Assembly (NCBI GenBank): GCA_020152595.1
Contig: JAIGNY010002211.1
Location: 878,905 to 942,904, forward strand
Reading direction: 5' to 3'
Length of the DNA stretch: 64,000 nt
Source of the DNA: Chiridota heheva
Taxonomy: Eukaryota; Echinodermata; Holothuroidea; Apodida; Chiridotidae
The notes under the pieces: model-generated
Told to the model about the DNA's origin: nothing
Databases searched by the model: none
What the model saw: only the letters and a program-made list of their open reading frames with translations
Part shown: piece by piece, positions 14,001 to 26,000 of the stretch
Layout of the letters: each line of letters starts with the position of its first letter
Position numbering within the stretch: position 1 is the stretch's first letter
Program-made: the position numbers and the translations under genes

Positions 14001-17000
14001 TATCTTTTTTGAAAAACAAGATTTTGTAACTCTTTCTTTATCATGCAATTTAACAAACAAACTAGAAGCGATTTACAGATGTCCAAAGGACAATCACTTC
14101 CTACATGTTCTTAAGACATCTTAAGACCATATTGAGGGTTAGAACAAATAGTAATGAATTACAGGCAAGCAAAGTAAGATTTCAACAAATCTGAAGATCA
14201 AACACTTCCTCTTTAACACTATACTACAACCACAGTAGCAGCAGATATCACACTATAACTTGCATGATAAACAAACTCCAAACCAAATGGGCAACTATTG
14301 CAAATATTTCTTGAAAATAACTAAATGCTTCTAAATACCAAAACAGCTGTCTGCAATACAGTTTCTGATTCTTTAAGAATCTGATGAGTTCTTCAATTTG
14401 TCCTCCTTTAGAATAAATATATACACCCCCTGCTTTTCCTTAATGCCTTTCTTTACTGATATTCCTTCATAGTACACAAAGTTGAAATCTTTAGAACATA
14501 ATTTAGACTATGACAGCAAAATGTTAATTTACAGTTACATTATTTTGTTCAAATACAACATTTCACATGTGGAATACAATACCCAACCCCCCACCCCACC
14601 CCCCACAAAAATCCTGAATTTAATCAGTGTAGGTAATGAGGTAAGGAGAGTAACGGGCACTTTAATTCAAATTATACAATTTCCTTTGAAATTCAAGAAG
14701 TAAATAATTCATTTGATTTCTTCTTGATGTATTGCCTTTTTAGAGTGTAAATAGTCATTGTACTCTACAAAATAATAGTAGAGCTGTAAATGTTTACTGA
14801 TTTTACTAAATGTGTACAAGCAAATAAATGCAAGCGTTCAGCATTTACACGTGTTAGTAAGGTAATTTTCAAAAGTACACCAAACTTGCTCCAATTTACA
14901 ATGCTAAGTAAAAAAAATTGCCCAACCAGTATAGCAAAAGTATTGACACCACTGCCCAAATGAATGCTGGAATTTTGCTTTTTAAATCGTGAAAAGTTTA
15001 TTTCTACAGTACGAATCATCATTTTTATGGAAAATGTGCACAAAAATTTGATTTAGAAAGAACAGAAAAGTTCCCTTCAATGTCATTTAATCTCAACATC
15101 GAGTAACTTTTTTTCCATACTTGCTAGGGCTTTCAGTGAAAATCATACCTCGCTGTAAAACATTCAAAACTATGCCACCGCCCTGGAAGTATTGTTCATG
15201 TCAGTACTTTGAAAAAAATGACTGTGATATTTGCAAAGTATGCAGAATTTCAGCTCTGTTGAACCTTTTTTTTGTTCATTTATTTTGCAATAGTTTTTAT
15301 TTTCTGCAAAATTTATTTGACTCAACAAGTAATATTTACTTGTGAATGTTCTGATCGTCATAATAAGAGTATTTTGATTGTGCATTTTTTGGTCAATTTT
15401 ACAGCATATAAAACAGGTCTTGATTGAGTGGGATCAAAGCCTAACATTATGTTATGGTTAGTTTCACTGTCAGACTACTTACTGCTGCACATGTGCAGTG
15501 CAAATCACAAGTTACTCAGATTTCGGCAAAATCAAAGTGCAAAATATCCCATTCATAAGTGATTACTGCACATTTATGATTCTCACATTTAAAAAGGATT
15601 ATGCTAATCCTGGTTTACAATTTGTAAAAGTCATTGGTTGGAATTTTGTCAGCCGAATGTGTTTGTGGTTTGAATGATATTGCTTTTCAAATACAAGACT
15701 CTAAAAGTGAAGCTTTTCCAAGAATTTCCAAATTTAATCATATTCCGAACCAATGTTTACATGAAAATAAATAAACATGCTACAAAACTTTTAAGTTACA
15801 ATAAGCTTAACATATAAACCAAAACCATTAAATGAATTTGTACTGTACCACAGACACATCATTTACAACAGGAATTGAGCTCTGTAGTACACTCCTCTGA
15901 GTTTTAAAACATACCTTTGACACCCTCAGAGATTCTACCGACCGCTTTATTCCTTTGTAAGTCATATCCGCTTTTATCATTTCTATTCATTCCAGGACTG
16001 TATTGTTTTTAGTTCATTGGAGACAAGTTCTTCACTTTACCATTTTACCCTAGGTCAGAAACCAATTTTTTTAGGGTATTCCCATGGATCATCGTACCAA
16101 ATTTTATCAAAACACTTTATGGCAACAGATGAAAAGACATAAACCTCTTCCACTCTCGGTGCCAGAGAAAGCAAAACAGACAAATGCAACAATAAAATAA
16201 CCGGAGAATATACAGATCCAAGATACTATGACATGCTCAATATTGCTTCATTGGATAGGACGGAGGAGAAATGGTAGTTGGCAAACTATGCCAGAAAATA
16301 ACTTTTGCATTGTAATATTTCCACCAAAATACAATCATCACCAACTTGTGTATCATTTTTTTTTTGGAATAACTGTAATTTTGCCAACTTTTATGGGCAA
16401 CAGAAATGTTATCTGTATGACCATTTCTTTTCAAAATGTTATTTTTTCAACATTAATGAAGATTATTAACATTAACAAAACATGACCAACCTTGCTACCT
16501 GCTTGAACAGCTTAGTTATTTGCTTAATGCATAGCCTCATGTTTCAAAAGAATAACAATCTGTATCTGTATTCACGTTATAGCCGCAACCCTGGATTATC
16601 ACAAGACATCTAACTGCTGAATAACAAACAAATATTAGGACGGTCTAGACAGATTACATATAGATGTGTGTGAAAAAAACCTTTCAAGCTAATATATCAT
16701 ACTTACCATATTTGCAACTTTATTTTCTTTCCATCCAATTCTATAGTTCTAATTTTGAAATCTATACCTGAAAAAACAAGAAAAAAACAAAAACATATTA
16801 GGAAAAGGAAAGCATTGTTACCTGACGATAAATATAATTTGTGCTAACGTCGTACAGTATTTCAATAGTTTTCTCTGCAATCAATTATTCATATCATTAA
16901 TAAGTTCTTCCATAGATCCTTGAGAAACCACACCATTTTAAACATCAAAACATCCAGACAACTACTTGGGAGTAGAATTAGATGAAACAGAAGAAGAGCT

Positions 17001-20000
17001 GATGCAAGAAGAACAAAGAGGTACCTTCTACCAAATAAAAAGATTTGTAAGAAACTGTAATAATTTTCTTTGGAAGTGAAAGATGTGTTTGTCATTCAAA
17101 TAACACAGAACACACAATGCAGCATATTAAAATTAAAATTAAATAAGATCTTGTCTAAAGCAAAGGCTATATACATCCTCAGTACAGGTAATATCAAATT
17201 TCCATAAATCTTTGGATGAACAGAAAAATTGCAGAATCTACCACTTGGTAAGTTGAAAGTTCAGTATCCATCTCAACAAGAACTAAGGATTCTATGACTG
17301 CACTTTTCAAGCCTTTCAGAATGACATATATTTGACATCACTGATATGATTGCATCACTGGGAAGGGACAGCCTTGATACCGCAAAGAAACTTTTCATCT
17401 GAAAATATTTATATACATATTTGCATATTTCAGGTAACCCTCATGCGACACATGGTAACAGTTTAAAGTTGACCAAAGAGTCCTCACAAATTAATTTTCG
17501 GCATGTTAGCTTTTTACAGAGAGTTGTTTAAGGATTAGTTTAGTGGTCAAGCATGTAGAAACAAAATGGTGAAAAAAGCATTCAAAAAACTTATTCCGTT
17601 AAGGAGATATTCAAGTTTGAAGTTTGGTATCATCTCTGTAGAAACGACTGAAATCAGACTAGTTGTGATGTCACAGCCTCAGATTTCTCAGTCTTTATGT
17701 ATTTTAAAGAAACTTTATTTAATTTTTTCACTACTTAAATTATTTTTCCTTAAACTTTCTTCAGGTGGTATATTATAAATACCCCTCCTACATTCACTTT
17801 TACTACTTTTTTGACATATCCTATGGTTTTAAGCCACAAAATCGCAGGACAAAATATGATAGAATACATCAAGAATTTGAGGAATCTGAGGCAATGACAT
17901 CACAAGTAGTCTGATTTCAGTCATTTTTACACAAATGATACCAAACTTTATAACTTAAATATCTTTTTAACGGAATAAGATTTTTAAATGCTTTCTTCAC
18001 TATTTTGTTTCTTTTAAAGTCCTCTTACAAATAAGATCAAATGCTTGACCACTAAACTAATCCTTTACGGAGTAGAAAGGTTTGCCAGAGTGGGTGGTTA
18101 CTGTAGCTCCAATTCTGTTCACAATTTCTAACTCTGGACATGTTTGATTTTTTTTTGATTTTTTTTTTTTGTGGCGGTGGTGTTAGTTTGGGCTTTTTAT
18201 GGGGTGACTAGTCCTTCTTAGCCCGTCATCTTGCTATCTTATGTTATGTTAAAAGTTTTAAACCTACCCTCAAAGTGCCCTTGATGCCTTATTGGTCAGT
18301 GACACCCTGCACCACTATCACTAAAGGACCTTTGAAACATAAGACAAATTAATTCTGAGAATTATAAGCTTATGCGAGTCATACTAGTTACTTTGGGCCC
18401 GCACTACCCATGTGAAACTACATCACCCACATAACATTTTCTACTTTGACAAACATTCAAGTTTGTTCTTGATATCAAAGATGACTTAAAAACTTTCAAT
18501 TTCAAATTATTTCCAAAAAATGAAATATAATGACTGTTCTTTCAGACTGCTTGTAGTCAAATATTCATCCTGTACCCAATACCATATCACACTGCATCCC
18601 GTACCCAATACCGTATCACACTTCATCCCATACCCAATACCATATCACACTGCATCCCGTATCCAATACCGTATCACACTGCATCGCGTACCCAATACCG
18701 TATCACACTGCATCCCGTACCCAATACCATATCACACTGCATCCCGTACCCAATACCGTATCACCCTGCATCCCATACCCAATACCATATCACACTGCAT
18801 CCCGTACCCAATACCGTATCACACTGCATTTCGTACCCAATACCATATCACACTGCATCCCGTACCCAATACCGTATCACACTGCATCGCGTACCCAATA
18901 CCGTATCACACTGCATCCCGTACCTAATACCGTATCACACTGCATCCCGTACCCAATACCATATCACACTGCATTGCGTACCCAGTACCGTATCACACTG
19001 CATTCCATACCCAATACCATATCGCACTGCATCCCCTACCCAATACCGTATCACACTGCATCCCGTACCCAATACCGTATCACACTGCATCCCATACCCA
19101 ATACCGTATCACACTGCATCCTGTACCCAATACCATATCACACTGCATCGCGTACCCAGTACCGTATCACACTGCATTTCATACCCAATACCATATCACA
19201 CTGCATACCGTACCCAATACCGTATCACACTGCATCCCGTACCCAATACCGTATCACACTGCAACCCGAACCCAATACCGTATTACACTGCATCCCGTAC
19301 CCAATACCGTATCACACTGCATTCCGTACCCAATACCGTATCACACTGCATCCCGTACCCAATACCGTATCACAGTGCACGGCGTACCCAATACCGTATC
19401 GCACTGCATCGCGTACCCAATACCGTATCACACTGCATCCCGTACCCAATACCGTATCACACTGCATCCCGTACCCAATACCATACCACACTGCATCCCA
19501 TACCCAATACCGTATCGCATTGAATTCCGTGCCCAATACCGTATCACACTGCATTGCGTATCCAATACCGTATCACACTACATTGCGTACCCACTACCGT
19601 ATCACACTGCACTGCGTAACCAATACCGTATAACACTGCATTGCGTATCCAATACCGTATCACACTGCATTGCATACCCAATACCGTATCACACTGCATC
19701 CCGTACCCAATACCGCTGCATTGCGTACCCAATACCGTATCACACTGCATTCCGTACCCAATACCGTATCACACTACATGCTTACCTAATACCGTATCAC
19801 ACTGCATTGCGTACCCAATACCGTATCACACTGCATTCCGTACCCAATACCGTATCACACTACATGCTTACCTAATACCGTATCACACTGCATTGCGTAC
19901 CCAATACCGTATCACACTGCATTCCGTACCCAATACCGTATCACACTGCATTCCGTACCCAATACCGTATCACACTGCATTGCGCCACTTTATGCTATAC

Positions 20001-23000
20001 CAATGTTAAATTAAGGTTGGTTTGGTTTGTTGATGTTTAACGGCACCGCAACAGTCAGAGTCAAATGTTAAATTAAATTTAAAGTTTACAAGTAAATTTA
20101 CATTATTGAAGCAAAAAGGCCATGTTACCAATGTTACATTAAAAAAAATGAGTAGGCCTATATTAGAAGCATTAGCCATTATGATTCAAACACTAAGAAT
20201 TTCATGCATGATGCAGGCTGTGGGGGTAGTGCTGCCGGGCACTAAATTCAATTATTACTAGTAGTACGAGGATTTTGGTAGCTCAGTTTGTAGAGCGCAC
20301 AACTGAGACACTTGAAGTCCCACGTCCAAAGCTCACCCAAGTCTCACTAGATTTTCCAGTTAGGGCCTATGTAGTCTGATACGACAAACATCAAAGCAGA
20401 AGTACGTAGTCTACAGCTCCTACTCGTCATCCAACCTTTAGGAGAAGTGGACAATGGTTGGTTGGATGGAACTCACCATTCCTCGGATGAGAATCTTATA
20501 TAGCAATCCTGATGGCAGGAGAGTCAGCCCTGCCTAGTTCTCTTCTTCTTCTTCCTAAATAGAGTTGACTCTTCAAAAGGTATTATACTCCACGGCATGA
20601 AACTGGCCAGGCCAAAAACCAACTGGGCAAGTTTTAAAAAATAACAGTGAAAAGTTCCTAAACAAAACAGAACACTATTCCAGAAGAGCAGCATGAAACG
20701 CGGTGTTCATTTCACTTCCTGTTCCATTTTGAAGAGTCAAGTTTCATTTCTAAAGTTAGTCATCAGCAAGTTTTACCGTTGATGTTTAAAACATAAATCG
20801 GAAGATTAAAATTGACCAGGGCCTGGGCTAGCCTACATGATACTATTATTCAATACTAACATAGTGATGGAAAATGTGTGATGTAACTTAAGTTGAAACA
20901 TCAAACATTAATAAATTAGAATTAATCTAATACAAATTATGACAACATAAAAGCACTAGGATAATCTTAAGTTTAAGATGAACTGATAAATTTTTACATT
21001 ATAGTCTGTTGTAAACATATGGATTTAGGCATACATGCACAAGTATTAAAAAAACCGAACCACACACTAAAGCAAAAGCCAATGGGCGGCAACACACATC
21101 CAAAAAGTTGCACTAAAAATTTAAGAGTAACTCAAATTGCGATATAAAAACTTCCTTATTTCCGTCTAAAAATTCAACATACATACTTTGATTACATCTT
21201 TAGTAATCTATTAAAGAAAATTCATGATAGGGTATTTAGAAGACATAGGTTTGCCTTCTTTAAAAAAATAAGTTTGTTAAAAAAGCATTTAACCAAAACA
21301 ACGTATGCACGCTTCCATCTATGATCGTGAGCACAAACCAAAATGCGGGAGCGTTCGCAAATTATTGACACTTTTTTTAAATGGCAGCCCATTTATCGTG
21401 AAATGCGATTGCGTTTGCCCGTACTTATCTCTCACCATATGTTCTTAGCTCCAAGCGTGACGCACGCACATAAAATAAAACTTAAAGTAACTCGAACCAG
21501 TACTGTAAGATGTATTTTTGTACGGTGTATTTTTGTAAGGTGTATTTTTGTAAGGCGTATTTTTGTAAGGCGTATTTTTGTAAGGCGTATTTTTGTAAGG
21601 CGTATTTTTGTAAGGTGTATTTTTGTAAGGTGTATTTTTGTAAGGTGTATTTTTGTAAGGTGTATTTTTGTAAGGTGTATTTTTGTAAGGTGTATATTTG
21701 TAAGGTGTAATTTTGTAAGGTGTATTTTTGTAAGGTGTATTTTTGTAAGGTGTATTACGGGTCTCCTTCAGATTAACATTAGTCCTTGTGCAAAACCACC
21801 ATGGAGAAAGCAGCAAGACATTTGGGAGTGACAAAAAATTAATCAATAAAATATTCCATTTGTAAATCGATCTTGCGCTCTATTCAATTTCAAATATTTC
21901 CACCCATTGTGCATTGACCATACCATGAGCAGAGTTTGCATTTAACGACAAATTTGTCATATATTACGCTATGGCTGAAATTTCTTACGACACATGTTGT
22001 ACCTGCGTCGTAAAATTTAGATATAGCATGTAACATTTTACGCCAGAGTTTTTCATTAACTTGAAAATCATGAAAATCTTACCGCTCTGATGTGATTGAA
22101 AGTTTTATTTAACGCAAAAAGGATTTCGAATTATTCAGAAATAAAAGGAAAATGACACATGGAGACTAACCGCCGAATGATTCAACATGTACGTACAAGT
22201 ACTGTACATAATAAACACATATAGGCTAGTATATAGTCAGCATATACATGTACATTTTAGTGAAAATTTGATGTTCTTTTGAATTTAATTCAATTCATTT
22301 TATTTACTTGATAGGCCACCAGCCTTCAATGCTTACAGCAACAAAACAGAACATATAATACATCAATTTTCAAAAAAAAATTCTCATTGAAATACCCAAA
22401 CTTTCTCTAAAAAATGACATTTATCAAATAAAAGGGATTTGCTTTTTGTGCGTAACATAAAATGGAATCGCTGAAGTGATGGATTAACATCAAAAACCTT
22501 TGAAATATACAACGTTCTTATTTCAGAAAAGCATGGGCATTCGAGCAAAAAATGAAACTCATCTTCGAGTTTATGCATGTTACAAAATGTGCAAGTGCGA
22601 TTTTCACATGGAATTTTATTACGGCGGCCTTTATGTATTTCGAGATTTAGACAACCACATCAAAACTTTGATAGCAATGAGCGTAATTTGTTGGACTGGA
22701 TGTGCGTAATGTAAAATTCAAATTCATTATGGGTTTTGGTTTCATTATAAAAGCAAAGACTATTCATAGAAGTAATTTATGTTTTCCAAGTCTGGTTATT
22801 TATATCAATAATTCTTTGTAGGAAACTTGCTAAAAAGAGAGAATCATTATTAAACCTTGATTTAACCAGACATCCCCAAAACCTGTAGATAAAAGTATAT
22901 ATCTAATATCTGTGGCCCAGCATGGTATATCATAACTAGCCATGCTTAACATGTTTTTATAACAAATAAAGGTAAATCTATAATTCTCATACTTCAGAAT

Positions 23001-26000
23001 CCTTAACCAATACTTAATTTTCTTGTGCATAACAAAGGAAGAAAAAAAGGAAAGCCCTAATGCACCTATTGCAAGTGCGTTTGCCGAACTATGGGGTAAT
23101 CCCAACACATATTTACAAAATTTTAATTGAAGAAGCTCAATCTCCTTTACACTATGTGACCCCCAAATTTCAGAAGCGTATGACAATATGGGCAAAATTT
23201 CAATGTCAAAGATAAATAATTTTAGATGTGGGGGAGAAGAATAAAGACTTAGATTGTTTCAGGACAAAGACTGCTTTGGTTGCTTGTCAATCAAGGGCTT
23301 GTGGTAATCAAATACGCCAGACAAAAAATTATAACGCAGCCTCTGTCCGTGAACGCCCGTGAAAGGTTTTTGTATCCTTCCATTTAATTGTGTACACCTC
23401 CGCATGATAGGCAGACTCAAATTTACACGAATGTGCAGATACACGGTGGACAAGCAGTACTGGTGGATGAAGAACATTTTTGGACAGCTTTTTGAAAAAA
23501 GAGACTTCACATCTCTTTTTATGACTTTTAAGTTGATTTGGGTAATAGGCAATTCCAGAAAATAATGTTGATTATCTGTCAACTGCCACAGTATACAGTG
23601 AATTACAGAGAAGAGTTACTTAAAGAATATATCAATTTCTTTATATTTTGAAAAGCTAACTGGATAATATTGTCTTGAGATGTCCTCCGTGGTGTGGTGG
23701 TTAGTGCTTTGTCCCCTCACCCACACGTCCCGGGTTTGTATCCCAGGGGGTCTGCAACCAGTGAGTTCACAACTGGTTATCAGTTATTATATTGATATAA
23801 TGTCCAGCACTGGATGCTTTCGAGACATTAAACCTTGCTATGCTATGCTATGTAGTAACATGGTACATGCTACTTGAAAGTTTACTACAAAGTGTGGTTT
23901 AAGATGTTGATTAAGTGTCAACTGGCACGGTATACAGTGGACTACAGAGAAGAGTTACTTATTGATATATACATTTCTATATATTTTGAAAAGACTATTT
24001 CAACTGGATGATACTGGCTTGAGATGTAGTTACATGGGTAGCTTATTAAAAAGTGTACAAAGTGTATAGTTTAAGATGTTAATTATCTATGTCAACTGCC
24101 ACAGTGTAAAGTGAATTACATAGAAGTTTTACTGAAGGAAATATTGTTTTCTTTATTCTTTGAACATACTATATTTTACTTTGAACAAATAGGCATCTGA
24201 TGTTGTAACATGGGTATTTTTAAATTTCAAATTTACATGAGATGGTATATTGTATACCAACAACTTAGAGGTACAGGCATGTGATTAAAGTATGAGCCTC
24301 TGAGCAGTATCTTCAACATATCATTTTAAGCTAATATGATTTACGTAGAATAATTTGGAAAACATCATTCTCCTGTGAGAAAATAAATTATTTGAAACAT
24401 GTGTTTTGCACTGTCTTGTTTTTGCAAACATTTTCACAAGATACATAACAATTTAAATTTTTAAAAACAAAACACAAGAATTGTTCTTATTCTTATTTAA
24501 AAATGTATGGAAAATGTTTATGTCAAGAATCTGGCCGGTATCCCAAAAGTGGCAAAGGATCTCTCAGCCAGATGTAGTCTCCCAATTCTTAGGCTTGTCA
24601 TCTGGGAATGAATTTGCTGTATTTTAACTTCTGTTAGCATGTCCCAAATTATTTTAACATCAATGAAATAGATACAATTTGATTCTGAAGTTTGATGACC
24701 TTCGTCACTGCACTCAGTTTGATGTGCATTTTATACAAGGCTCCAACTGCATGGGGGTGGTATAAGCTCATAATACTCATCCAAACATTTGGTTAAATGA
24801 GACAAATTTACCCCAAAAGTGTACTTTCCCTGCCTGCACAAATGACATATTCCAAAATCATTATCTTGGGCCCTAGGAAGTACATTTAACAAACTTCCGC
24901 AGAAGTTATTTAATGTCATATTAATAGTGGCTTGTTATCATAGCCCAGCTATGTTTCTATGTGCCCATTGATGACCAGAAGCTAGTTTGCCTTTGTGCAT
25001 ATCCATATAGCTGTAAAAAAAAAAAAAAAAGAGATTATCTTTGTAGCCTTACTTTTGAAAAAATAATAATAATTAGTACAAGATGTTGCTGGTCCATATT
25101 AATACAAATTCCTTTGATAACTCCTTGGAAAAGAAGCACATGTCCTCCAATATAAGGTCTTTAATTTTTTGTACATGTAATCCCTCTTCCAACGTATCGA
25201 ATGTCTGATTTTTATGAAACCAATGTTTCCTTACCCCAGACCAATTATCAACATGAATTTTCATTTGGTAGTGAATGTGCAATCCCCGGTTCGTTCTTGT
25301 CAAAATAATACTATAGTGCTGCTTCTTCATGACGTCATCGCAACGTTTCTTTAGTTTGCAGCAAATTGTTGGGCGGCTAGACTGTCTTGACGGTAATGGG
25401 GTAGAAAATTCATCGTTTGTACATCTAATCGGAAAAAAAACTAACAAATACCGTGGCTTTTAAACAAAGAAGAGTCTCCAGCAAATGTGAGTAGAGTAAA
25501 AAAAAGTAATTAAGATTCGCGAGTGGTCAAAAAAAGGAATTTTCATATACGGTTCGAAAGTCGCGTTAGAAAGAGTCCTACTTTTCTTTGTATATATATT
25601 AGTAAGCATATAGGTTGCCATAATGCTAGGAACACCTGTGGCCTACCGCTAGCAGGAAGTTACACAAGTTAGGCCTAGCCTAAGTAAATTTTTGAACCAT
25701 TTCATGAACGAATTCTGTATTATTTTGAGAAACGTAACTTGGGAGTGTTCTATTCAACTTTACCATTTTAAATTCCCATTGGGAATGACTGGATTGCATC
25801 TAGGGAGTAGGGTAATGCTGCCTGGGCATAGCTATATGTGAACAAAACATTTATACGGATATGCTTTCCTAGTGTTATCATATTCAGTATGGAAACTTCA
25901 CGTTAGGTTAACGAATTGGGGGGGGGGTTCTCACCTATCGTTGATATGAAAGTTGAGTTAAAAGCATCTTCTGAGAATCTAAATAAAACACAAGTTTTTC

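Noticed and set aside
18566-19985. CRISPR array (29-bp repeats)
   Set aside because: No unique spacers between units; the context is an animal intron.
18520-20009. Long open frames (up to 219 codons) with THR/PRO/TYR-rich periodic peptides
   Set aside because: They follow exactly the 29-bp minisatellite and exist in several phases and on both strands.
20272-20345. Functional tRNA gene
   Set aside because: A box present, but the B box is degenerate and no acceptor stem pairs; the longer body and TTC tail show a SINE.
21343-21846. Frames with RCIFV or NTPYK repeats
   Set aside because: Products of the TTTTTGTAAGGTGTA array.
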